From NCBI GenBank assembly GCA_947258565.1, contig CAMYJB010000003.1:124001-188000 (forward strand): 64,000 bases of DNA, in the 5' to 3' direction. The notes below the pieces were generated by a model. It worked only from the letters and a program-made list of their open reading frames with translations. It was not told the origin of the DNA and did not search any database. Below are positions 1 to 7,205 of this stretch, one piece after another (the stretch's first letter is position 1; each line of letters starts with the position of its first letter). A program made the position numbers and the translations under genes. This stretch comes from an uncultured Woeseiaceae bacterium. GTDB lineage: Bacteria; Pseudomonadota; Gammaproteobacteria; Steroidobacterales; Woeseiaceae.

Positions 1-1209
1 CTGGGCCGCCGCAACATCAAGGTTTACGTGGTGGTGATCCCGGTCAGCCGGGACCAGCTCATCCCCGCTTTGCTCGACGGACACGCCGACCTGGTCGCCG
101 GCGACCTGACGATTACGCCCGATCGATCCGCGCTGGTCAGCTTCGCCCGACCGATGCTCAGGGATATCGACGAAGTGATCGTCACCGGTCCGGGCGCGCC
201 GCCGATCGATACCCTGGACGACGTGGCGGGACAGCAAATCGTGGTTCGCAGGTCGAGCAGTTACTTCGAACACCTGCAGGCCCTCGTCAACGATTTCGAG
301 TCCCGCGGGCTCGAGCCGCCCGACATCCATCTCGCGGACGAGATACTGGAAGCCGAGGACCTGCTCGAGATGGTCAACGGCGGCATGATCAGTATGACGG
401 TGATGGACGACTACAAGGCGGAATTCTGGGCGAGTGTATTCGCGAATATCGTCGTGCGTGATGACCTCGTGCTGAACAAAGGGGGTTCGATCGCCTGGGC
501 GCTGCGCAAGGACAATCCGCAGCTTGCCGCGACAATCAAGGGGTTCCTGCGAAAATACGGCAAGGGGACGCTGGTCGGAAACGATACCTACAACCGTTAC
601 CTGTCCGACGCGTCACGAGTTCGATGTTCCCATACGAGCAAAGCGTTAAAGCAGGTGCAGGATTTGGTCGGCGTGTTTCAGAAATACGGCGACAAATTCG
701 ATTTCGACTGGCTGATGCTCGCCGCGCAGGCTTTCCAGGAGTCCGGGCTGCGCCAGGACCGCAGGAGCCCTGCGGGAGCCGTCGGCATCATGCAGCTCAA
801 ACCCTCGACCGCAGCGGACAAGAACGTCGGCATCGAGGATATCAGCACAGTCGATAGTAATGTCCATGCCGGCGCCAAGTACATGCGGTTCATCGCCGAC
901 CGGTATTTTTCGGATGAGAAATTCAACGAACTGAATCAGTGGCTGTTCAGCCTCGCCGCCTACAACGCCGGCCCGGCGAAGATCAACCGGTACCGCCGGG
1001 AGGCGGCCGAGAATGGCTACGACCCCAACCGCTGGTTCGACAACGTCGAGATCATTGCCGCGCGCAGAATCGGCAGCGAAACCGTCACCTACGTCAGTAA
1101 CGTTTTCAAGTACTACGTCGGCTACCAGATAACCATGGAGCGAGGCGCCGTGCGTGACGAGCGTTACACGAACGAGCTGCAGGAATGCCTTGCCGAAGAC
1201 GCCGGGTGA
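1..1209 (+). CDS. MltF-like membrane-bound lytic murein transglycosylase, 3' part
   Basis: The reading frame is open from base 1, so the N-terminus lies outside the window; 402 residues are visible. The first part (about residues 10-200) looks like a periplasmic solute-binding domain, with the typical LVAGDLTIT and ALRKDNP stretches. It is followed by a soluble lytic transglycosylase domain with the catalytic glutamate in QAFQESGL, then GAVGIMQL and LAAYNAGPAK. This domain order is that of MltF, which cleaves peptidoglycan glycan strands from the outer membrane or periplasm. A lipoprotein signal would be expected upstream but cannot be seen. The stop abuts the stop of the convergent phospholipase D gene with no spacer. 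Family assignment is firm; the exact MltF ortholog is inferred. Confidence 0.88.
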   Translation: MGRRNIKVYVVVIPVSRDQLIPALLDGHADLVAGDLTITPDRSALVSFARPMLRDIDEVIVTGPGAPPIDTLDDVAGQQIVVRRSSSYFEHLQALVNDFESRGLEPPDIHLADEILEAEDLLEMVNGGMISMTVMDDYKAEFWASVFANIVVRDDLVLNKGGSIAWALRKDNPQLAATIKGFLRKYGKGTLVGNDTYNRYLSDASRVRCSHTSKALKQVQDLVGVFQKYGDKFDFDWLMLAAQAFQESGLRQDRRSPAGAVGIMQLKPSTAADKNVGIEDISTVDSNVHAGAKYMRFIADRYFSDEKFNELNQWLFSLAAYNAGPAKINRYRREAAENGYDPNRWFDNVEIIAARRIGSETVTYVSNVFKYYVGYQITMERGAVRDERYTNELQECLAEDAG

Positions 1210-2727
1210 CTACATCTGTTCTTCGATCGGCAGCAGCCCCATCAGCCGCGTGAGAATCCGGCGCCACAGGCTGGTATCGGGCTCGGTTCGTGCGACCAGG
1301 CTTTGTCCACGGCTGTTGTAGTGCCAGTTCAGGCGTCCCCTGCGATTCAGCTGCAGCCGGTACGTGACCGTCTGCAGCGACTCGAGGCCGGATGACGCCA
1401 TCGCCCCGGCGATCTCGCCGGATTCGACGACCATGCCGAGCTCGGTATTGATGTAGAGCGAGCGCGGATCGAGATTGAACGAACCCACGAACGCGCTCTG
1501 CCGGTCGACGATCGCGACCTTCGAATGCAGAGTCAACCTGGCCGGATCCACATCACCAACGACGCTGCCCTCTTCGATGGGACGCAATTCGTACAGCTCC
1601 ACGCCCTGGCGTAACAGTGGCTTGCGATAACGCGCGTAAACCGCATGTACGCTCGAGTGATTGGTCGACGCCAGCGAATTCGTCAATATGACGACGCGTA
1701 CACCGTTCTTGACGAGTGCCGCGAAGAAATCCACGCCTTCGCGTTGCGGCACGAAATACGGCGATACGACGATGACTTCTTCGGCAGCCGACGACACCAA
1801 CTGTATCAGCCGCCCGGTAACCTCACCGATCTGCCGCCGAACCAGTCCGCGTACCTTGTCCGGGTGATCGAGCACGAGTTCCGCTTTTGCCGCAACCCAC
1901 GGCAGTACGCCATCGACGAGGTCGCGGACCAGGTGCTCGTTCAGGCCGCGTATCACGGGGCTATCCCTGTGTCGCTCGATGTGGCGTTGCCCGGCCTCGA
2001 TCGTCTCGTTAAGGGCCTGGTGCGGGACGTACTTGTCGAAGACGTTGATGGGTATGGCTTCCTTGGTGTTCCAGTATTCGTCGAAGCCGGTCGAGACGTC
2101 ATCGACTACAGGGCCTATGGCGGCGATATCCTCGTCGAGGAATTCGATCTTGACGCTCGTCTGGTAATACTCGTCCGCGAGATTACGGCCGCCGACGATG
2201 GTCACCTGGTTGTCGACGGTGAACGACTTGTTATGCATGCGCCTGTTGAGAATATTGAAGTTCGCGATAAAGCTGATCAAGCGGGAGCGGCGTCGCGGGA
2301 AGGGGTTGAATACGCGGACCTCGATGTTGACGTGATCGTTGAGACTCAGGAGGCCGGCATCGATTGGCTCGGTCAGGGCATCGTCCATGAGCAGTCGCAC
2401 CCGCACGCCGCGATTAGCGGCCTCGATAAGTCTGAGCGCGATCAGGTTGCCGCTCAGGTCGTCGCGAATCAGGTAACTCTGGATGTCGATGCTGCGCTCG
2501 GCTTTTTCTATCAGGCCGATGCGCAGACAGAGCGCATCAATGCCGAGCTGCAACCTGTAGACACCGCAGGGTCCCGCGTTGGCCGCGAGCCACGCCTGCG
2601 CGGCAGATCCGAGAACGGTGTCCGTGGTGTTGGTGAATGTCCGCGAATCGCGACGCTCGGGTAGGTCGAAGTACTTACGGTATTTCTGTGGAACCCGGCT
2701 TCCTACCAGTGTCTCGAACATCCCCAT
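1210..2727 (-). CDS. Phospholipase D family protein, ClsC-like cardiolipin synthase
   Basis: The protein has 505 residues and two HKD motifs of the phospholipase D superfamily: HNKSFTVD near residue 165 with VGGRN after it, and HSKVAIVD near residue 398 with VGSFNLDPRS after it. This arrangement and length match ClsC-type cardiolipin synthases, which join phospholipids at the inner membrane; a related phosphodiesterase or transphosphatidylase is possible. There is no obvious N-terminal membrane segment, as in ClsC and unlike ClsA. I chose the ATG at 2727; a GTG six codons upstream (2745) is an alternative, and neither has a clear ribosome-binding site. The partner gene ymdB often found beside clsC is not seen here. 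Confidence 0.85.
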   Translation of the reverse strand: MGMFETLVGSRVPQKYRKYFDLPERRDSRTFTNTTDTVLGSAAQAWLAANAGPCGVYRLQLGIDALCLRIGLIEKAERSIDIQSYLIRDDLSGNLIALRLIEAANRGVRVRLLMDDALTEPIDAGLLSLNDHVNIEVRVFNPFPRRRSRLISFIANFNILNRRMHNKSFTVDNQVTIVGGRNLADEYYQTSVKIEFLDEDIAAIGPVVDDVSTGFDEYWNTKEAIPINVFDKYVPHQALNETIEAGQRHIERHRDSPVIRGLNEHLVRDLVDGVLPWVAAKAELVLDHPDKVRGLVRRQIGEVTGRLIQLVSSAAEEVIVVSPYFVPQREGVDFFAALVKNGVRVVILTNSLASTNHSSVHAVYARYRKPLLRQGVELYELRPIEEGSVVGDVDPARLTLHSKVAIVDRQSAFVGSFNLDPRSLYINTELGMVVESGEIAGAMASSGLESLQTVTYRLQLNRRGRLNWHYNSRGQSLVARTEPDTSLWRRILTRLMGLLPIEEQM

Positions 2728-2782
2728 GACAGCATTATCACCCACGCTGTCTGTGCGCGTCTAAAAGATGCTCGGACCAGCC

Positions 2783-2814
2783 AAAAAAAGCCCGGGGACG
2801 GTCCCGGGCTCTTT
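2783..2814 (-). terminator. Rho-independent terminator of the DUF3313-like gene
   Basis: On the minus strand a stem AGCCCGGG / CCCGGGCT with a short GC-rich loop is followed by seven T. It lies about 30 bases after the stop of the lipoprotein gene at 2844, so it most likely ends that transcript and keeps it from reading into the phospholipase D gene. Confidence 0.85.
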
Positions 2815-2843
2815 GTGCAAGGTCAGCGCGCTGGTGCCGGCGC

Positions 2844-3512
2844 TTACTCGTGTATCGAATCCAGTCCCTCACGCAGACGAACCGCCCAGCGCCGTGCCCA
2901 GCGCCGCACTTCTGCCCAGTTCGTCGCGGTATTCGACCGCATCATCTGGCCCCCGGGGCTTTGTACCGCGCGGCGCTCGACGGCACGGTAAATAACCTCG
3001 TTGCTCAGCGAATCGCGCAGTTCGATGACCAGTGTCGCTTCGCCAAGTGTCCTCAGCCAGACTTCCGAGCGGCCCACGTCATCCGGTGGAACCATTGATA
3101 CGATATCGTGCAGCGCGCCGTTGATAATCAGGGCGTCGGGACCGCGCTCGTCGGTGAGCGTGAAGTGCTGGCTGTTCTGCAGTTCCTCGGTGAAAACGTC
3201 CGAGACGGTGTCGATAAGACGTTGCCTGTTGCTGTCGCTGATCCAGAATTCGTTCTCGTTGGCGCGTCGCGCTTGCATGGCAGACGTTCTCTTCACGGTG
3301 CGAAACTCGAAATCGGCTCCCCCCGGGATGATCTTGTTGTACTGCGTGAGATCGATGTCGGGATCGATCCAGGCCACCGCAAAGCGGGAATGATCGATAC
3401 GCACAAGTCCATCAAATGTCGTCTCCGCATTCGGGCCCGACTGTACGGTCGGCTCCTGCGATGCGCAGCCGGTGACAAGCACAGTAACGACGATTGCTAC
3501 AAACTTCCTCAT
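2844..3512 (-). CDS. DUF3313-like outer-membrane lipoprotein
   Basis: The 222-residue product starts with a lipoprotein signal peptide (lipobox LVTGC, cysteine at residue 16), so it should be lipid-anchored, probably in the outer membrane. The body (for example YNKIIPGGADFEF near residue 60 and a C-terminal RRWARRWAVRLREGLD helix) resembles DUF3313 proteins, whose function is not known. The gene stands alone: it has its own terminator downstream and a 430-base gap with divergent signals upstream. The lipoprotein nature is read directly from the sequence; the family name is from recollection of the pattern and is less sure. Confidence 0.7.
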   Translation of the reverse strand: MRKFVAIVVTVLVTGCASQEPTVQSGPNAETTFDGLVRIDHSRFAVAWIDPDIDLTQYNKIIPGGADFEFRTVKRTSAMQARRANENEFWISDSNRQRLIDTVSDVFTEELQNSQHFTLTDERGPDALIINGALHDIVSMVPPDDVGRSEVWLRTLGEATLVIELRDSLSNEVIYRAVERRAVQSPGGQMMRSNTATNWAEVRRWARRWAVRLREGLDSIHE

Positions 3513-3722
3513 GAGATGTCCCTCGCTCGTGGCTGTCCGGCGCGGCGGGCATGATGTTCGTGTTCTGGTCCGGGCCGGCTGAGAACTCCGTCCGGGATGA
3601 TGGATCGCATGCCGGCGATTGTCAAACCGCGCAAGCGCCCGTCAGTGCTCGCCTGCAACGGGAATCCTCCTGCGGGCTGCGAGCGCGGATTTGACAATAA
3701 ATATCGCCGCTTCCTGCATTCA

Positions 3723-3752
3723 TTGACAGCTTTTGCGGCTCCGTGCGACGAT
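3723..3752 (+). promoter_or_regulatory. Candidate sigma-70 promoter for the riboswitch transcript
   Basis: TTGACA (3723-3728) is followed after 18 bases by GACGAT, a weak -10 box, which would start RNA a few bases before the riboswitch core. A second TTGACA lies at 3691-3696 with an even poorer -10. The -35 boxes are perfect but the -10 match is only moderate. Confidence 0.35.
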
Positions 3753-3765
3753 CGTGTTTCGTTTG

Positions 3766-3845
3766 ACAAAGGCACACCTGGCGAAAGTCAGGGTCGCAAA
3801 GCTTCCGGTCTACGGGTAGTACCTAGGACAGCGGGGTCGCCAACG
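3766..3845 (+). promoter_or_regulatory. Cyclic di-GMP-I (GEMM) riboswitch
   Basis: The segment shows the landmarks of the GEMM-I aptamer in order: an outer stem beginning GGC near 3771 and closing GCC at 3839-3841; a CCTG...CAGG hairpin capped by a GAAA tetraloop (3777-3791); the conserved GTCGCAAAGC block (3793-3802); and a second arm GGTCTA...TAGGAC that could carry the tetraloop receptor and the ligand-contacting bases, followed by CAGCGGGGTCGCC. It lies about 100 bases upstream of the ATG of the FAD-linked oxidase at 3943 on the same strand. Between them lies a GC-rich region (CCGGGTTCCCGCCGG near 3862-3876) that could act as expression platform. Whether c-di-GMP turns the gene on or off cannot be told from sequence. 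Confidence 0.82.
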
Positions 3846-3942
3846 CGAGTTCTGTTTCTCTCACCGGGTTCCCGCCGGCTGACTTTCCCGACACACCGTG
3901 GCCGTGTCTTTGGCATTCGAATTTCTTTTGCCGGAGACGAGT

Positions 3943-5301
3943 ATGACTGCAGCCAGACTTCGCAATACAGGACGCTTCGTGCGTCCCGTAAACAGTGGCA
4001 GCGCCGAATACACGATTAACAACATCCGCAAGTTGATCCGGCTCATGGATCCTGCCGCCCGCACCGCCACGCCGATCCGGCCGGCCGGCGCGGGTTCCGC
4101 CTGTACCGGCTGCAATACGACGCCTTCGGGCACCGTCATCCGCGTTGCGGGACTCGACAATATTCTCAATATCGACACCTACAACAACACGGTCACCGCA
4201 CAAGCCGGTGTTCGCGTCTACCGCCTCGTGGAGGCGCTCGCGGAGCACGGCCTCGAACTCGTGGGTGCACACGACCTCGCCGGGCGCACGCTTGGCGGCG
4301 CCATCGCCGCACCCAGCATGGGCCCCGGAATCGGGCAGCGCTCTGCATGTCTCGCCAGCCGGGTTATGAGCGCAAAGCTGGTCACTCCCGACGGCAAATT
4401 GATGAAATTGAGCGCCGGCCAGAAAGACCTGCTGGGCGCCGTTCGCTCGAGCTATGGTCTTCTCGGCGTTATCGTCGAAGCGACACTCAAGGTCCAGCCG
4501 ATTGCCAACTTCACGGTAAGCCATCGCAAACTGGCCATCGATGACTTCTGCTCGGTGGTGGATACGCTGTCCAACAGCGAGGTGGGTTTCAAATTCTACC
4601 TGCTGCCCTATCGTGATCGCGTCTATCTCGACCTGCGGCGTTACTCGGAGTCGGCCGGCCACGCCTACAAGACACCCTGGAGGATCAAGGACTGGGGCGA
4701 GAGCACGGTGCTGCCCAACCTGTTCAAGTCCTTCAATCGCCTGTTGCCGTTGCACTCGGTCCGCTACCAGGTCATCGACACCGTAAGCGAGGCGACCCAG
4801 GGGATCGTGAACGGCCGGTTCGTCACGACCGGGAACAACACGCTCACTGGTTCGTCCGGCCGCAACTTCAGCCGTGCGCGTAACCTGTTGTACACGACCT
4901 GGTGCTTTCCCGCCCCGGACTTTTCAGTGGTTGCACGGGCGTACCGGCAGTTCTGCCAGCAGAGCTATGCGAACTCGCGGTACCGCTGCGACATGCCCGC
5001 TGTCGGCTACTACGTTCACCGTGACCGGTCGGCGCTCCTATCGCCGTCTTTCGACGAACCGATGATTGCGTTGCAAACCTCGTCGACCCAGGCAAACGGC
5101 TGGGAAGATTTCGTCATCGACCTCGCCGATTTTGCGGAGCACTGGGCCGGCGTGCCGTTGTTCAGCCAGACGCGCTCGCTGCGCGCCGACTATGCCCGCC
5201 AGGTTTACGGAGCCCGGCTCGACTTCTTCCGCAAGATCCGCCGCCGGCTGGACCCGGAGGACCGCCTGCTGACGCCCTTCATGGCACAGTACTTCCAGTA
5301 A
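3943..5301 (+). CDS. FAD-binding oxidoreductase (FAD_binding_4 / aldonolactone-oxidase-like)
   Basis: The 452-residue protein has an N-terminal PCMH-type FAD domain (about residues 20-200: RPAGAGSAC, the VTAQAGVRVY strand, the LGGAIAAPSMGPG loop, and SYGLLGVIVEATLKV). Its C-terminal substrate domain ends LDPEDRLLTPFMAQYF, as in D-arabinono-/L-gulono-lactone oxidase relatives. It should oxidise a sugar acid, lactone or alcohol using covalently or tightly bound FAD; the substrate is unknown. The start at 3943 is preceded by GGAG at about 7 bases; a GTG 15 codons earlier is in frame but less likely. It lies behind a c-di-GMP riboswitch, so its expression should follow biofilm/motility signalling. 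No other gene shares its transcript. Confidence 0.8.
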   Translation: MTAARLRNTGRFVRPVNSGSAEYTINNIRKLIRLMDPAARTATPIRPAGAGSACTGCNTTPSGTVIRVAGLDNILNIDTYNNTVTAQAGVRVYRLVEALAEHGLELVGAHDLAGRTLGGAIAAPSMGPGIGQRSACLASRVMSAKLVTPDGKLMKLSAGQKDLLGAVRSSYGLLGVIVEATLKVQPIANFTVSHRKLAIDDFCSVVDTLSNSEVGFKFYLLPYRDRVYLDLRRYSESAGHAYKTPWRIKDWGESTVLPNLFKSFNRLLPLHSVRYQVIDTVSEATQGIVNGRFVTTGNNTLTGSSGRNFSRARNLLYTTWCFPAPDFSVVARAYRQFCQQSYANSRYRCDMPAVGYYVHRDRSALLSPSFDEPMIALQTSSTQANGWEDFVIDLADFAEHWAGVPLFSQTRSLRADYARQVYGARLDFFRKIRRRLDPEDRLLTPFMAQYFQ

Positions 5302-5430
5302 TGCCGCCGGCGGGATGCGCATCCGCCCCGTGATTGCCCCCGGGGAGGCCGCATCTTTCCGCCCGGTAACTTTCTAAGCCACTGACAATATTGATAATTT
5401 TCTTTGAGACACTTCGTTACGTTTGCGCGC

Positions 5431-5475
5431 TGGACTTTATATATCGATTTAATATAATGCATCGCCTCGATATAT
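5431..5475 (+). promoter_or_regulatory. Promoter and palindromic operator of the PadR-RND operon
   Basis: TGGACT (5431-5436), a 16-base spacer and a perfect TATAAT (5453-5458) form a likely promoter. A perfect 9-base inverted repeat, ATATATCGA at 5439-5447 and TCGATATAT at 5467-5475, flanks the -10 box. A dimeric repressor bound here would block RNA polymerase; the adjacent PadR protein (start 5506) is the obvious candidate. Confidence 0.65.
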
Positions 5476-5505
5476 GGGCGACACCGGTCGCGGGAAAAAC
5501 ACGTA

Positions 5506-6027
5506 ATGGATGTAAAGACCGTCTGTCTCGGCATGCTCACCGATGGCGAAGCCTCGGGGTATGACCTGAAAAAAGAATTCGAGTCGTCGTTCAGCCACTT
5601 TTTCGCGGCGGGCTACGGCTCCATTTACCCGGCACTCAACGCCCTGGCACTTCCGCAGGACGGCAAGCCGGACCGCAAGGTCTACAACATCACGGCGGCG
5701 GGCCGGGACCACCTGCTCGCGGCGCTCGAGAATCCCTGCCCGTCGCATAAAGTGCGGTCCGAATTCCTTGCCACGATGTGCTTTTCGCATCTCATGTCGC
5801 ACGAGCAAATTGAAACCGTGCTCGATAATCGTGTCAAAGAAGTGACGGACTACCTGCGACTGTTTAAAGAATTCGAAACAAGCGGCATGGATGATTGGCC
5901 GCCGGGCGCGCGATTCGTAGTGGGTTTTGGCCAGACGATGATGAACGCCATGCGCGAGTACATCGCGGAGAACCGGGACATGCTCTTCGAGGAGACGGAC
6001 GCGGACCACAAGACGGCCGTCGGCTAG
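5506..6027 (+). CDS. PadR-family transcriptional regulator with shortened wing
   Basis: The 173-residue protein carries the PadR winged-helix domain (residues 1-75: CLGMLTDGEASGYDLKKEF, GSIYPALNAL, GKPDRKVYNITAAG) and a C-terminal helical dimerisation half. It most likely represses the efflux genes that follow, as PadR proteins do beside exporters, and is released by a ligand of the pump. Between PALNAL and GKPDRKVY there are only four residues (ALPQ), about nine fewer than I know from relatives, so the end of the recognition helix and the first wing strand seem cut short; the frame stays open. It is followed after 44 bases by the adaptor gene, and an inverted repeat overlaps its promoter. 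Confidence 0.85.
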   Translation: MDVKTVCLGMLTDGEASGYDLKKEFESSFSHFFAAGYGSIYPALNALALPQDGKPDRKVYNITAAGRDHLLAALENPCPSHKVRSEFLATMCFSHLMSHEQIETVLDNRVKEVTDYLRLFKEFETSGMDDWPPGARFVVGFGQTMMNAMREYIAENRDMLFEETDADHKTAVG

Positions 6028-6071
6028 TGCCGGGCGGGCTATTCGTTTTCACGTATCAAGGTTTTGAAAAG

Positions 6072-7202
6072 ATGGATTGGGGCAAACTGAAGAAATTTCG
6101 TTCGTGGCTGATTTCGGCCGGCATGGCCGCGCTGATAACTGTGTGGCTTGCATCGGGTCAGTTTGGAACCGAGGCGCCCGAGGCCGCGCCGTCGAGCGTC
6201 ATTGCAAGCGCGGCATCGAGCCAGCAGTCGAGCGTCCGTGTGCGCACGCAGTCCGCCGAAGAAATCATGCGCACGATCATCGTCAACGGTCAGACCGCTC
6301 CGGCACGCATCGTCGACATGGCGGCGGAAACCGATGGTCGTGTCGAATACGTTGGAGTGAGTCGCGGTGCGAACGTGGATCGCAACGCCGTGATCGTGCG
6401 GCTGGACGAACGCGATCGCAAGGCGCGGCTTGCGCAGGCGGAAGCGACCGTGCGGCAACGCGAGGTCGAATACCAGGGCCGCCTGAAACTCAAGGGAGAG
6501 AGCTACGTTTCCGAGGCGCAGCTGCAGGAAGCCGTCGCACAACTCGAGGCAGCCAAAGCCGAACTCAAGCGGGCGCAGCTCGACCTCGAGTACATGACGA
6601 TTCGCGCGCCATTCGGCGGTGCGCTGCAGGAGCGGCACGTCGAAGTGGGAGACTTCGTCAAGTCGGGCGATCCCGTCGCCCGCTTCGTCGACAACCGCAA
6701 GATTGTCGTGACCGCGAACGTTTCTGAGTTCGATGCGGGCTATGTGCAGACGGGACAGACCGCCCAGGCCAAGCTCGCGACTGGAGAGACCGTTCACGGC
6801 ACCATCCGTTACATTGCCCCTGTCGCCGATGCGGCGACGCGGACCTACACCGTGGAGCTGGAAGTGGATAACGGCGACGGCAAGCTGCGCGCCGGCGGCA
6901 CGGCCGAACTGCGGGTGCCGGCCGAGCACGTGCTCGCGCATCGCATCTCGCCGTCCTTACTGACGCTGGACGATGCAGGCAACGTCGGCGTGAAGATTAT
7001 CAACGAGGAAGGCGAGGTCGAGTTTGTCGTTGCGGACGTGGCGCTGGCGACGAATGAAGGTGTCTGGGTGGCCGGACTGCCGGATCTCGCAACGATAATC
7101 ACGGTGGGCCAGGGCTTCGTGGTACCGGGGACAATGGTGAATGCCGTTCCCGAGAATGATGTCGAGACCGCTGTCGCGATCAAGTCGGAAGACGAGGACT
7201 AG
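6072..7202 (+). CDS. RND efflux periplasmic adaptor (membrane fusion protein)
   Basis: The 376-residue product has one N-terminal membrane anchor (residues 12-28), a lipoyl/barrel-sandwich half-motif (ETDGRVEYVGVSRGANV), an alpha-helical hairpin (about 115-170, LQEAVAQLEAAKAELKRAQL), the second lipoyl half (IRAPFGGALQERHVEVGDFV) and beta-barrel and membrane-proximal domains. It would link the RND pump encoded next to an outer-membrane channel. It has no lipobox, unlike the two adaptors downstream. ATG 6072 is chosen because earlier in-frame starts lie inside the PadR gene. The permease start is only 3 bases after its stop, so the two are co-translated. Confidence 0.9.
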   Translation: MDWGKLKKFRSWLISAGMAALITVWLASGQFGTEAPEAAPSSVIASAASSQQSSVRVRTQSAEEIMRTIIVNGQTAPARIVDMAAETDGRVEYVGVSRGANVDRNAVIVRLDERDRKARLAQAEATVRQREVEYQGRLKLKGESYVSEAQLQEAVAQLEAAKAELKRAQLDLEYMTIRAPFGGALQERHVEVGDFVKSGDPVARFVDNRKIVVTANVSEFDAGYVQTGQTAQAKLATGETVHGTIRYIAPVADAATRTYTVELEVDNGDGKLRAGGTAELRVPAEHVLAHRISPSLLTLDDAGNVGVKIINEEGEVEFVVADVALATNEGVWVAGLPDLATIITVGQGFVVPGTMVNAVPENDVETAVAIKSEDED

Positions 7203-7205
7203 ACG

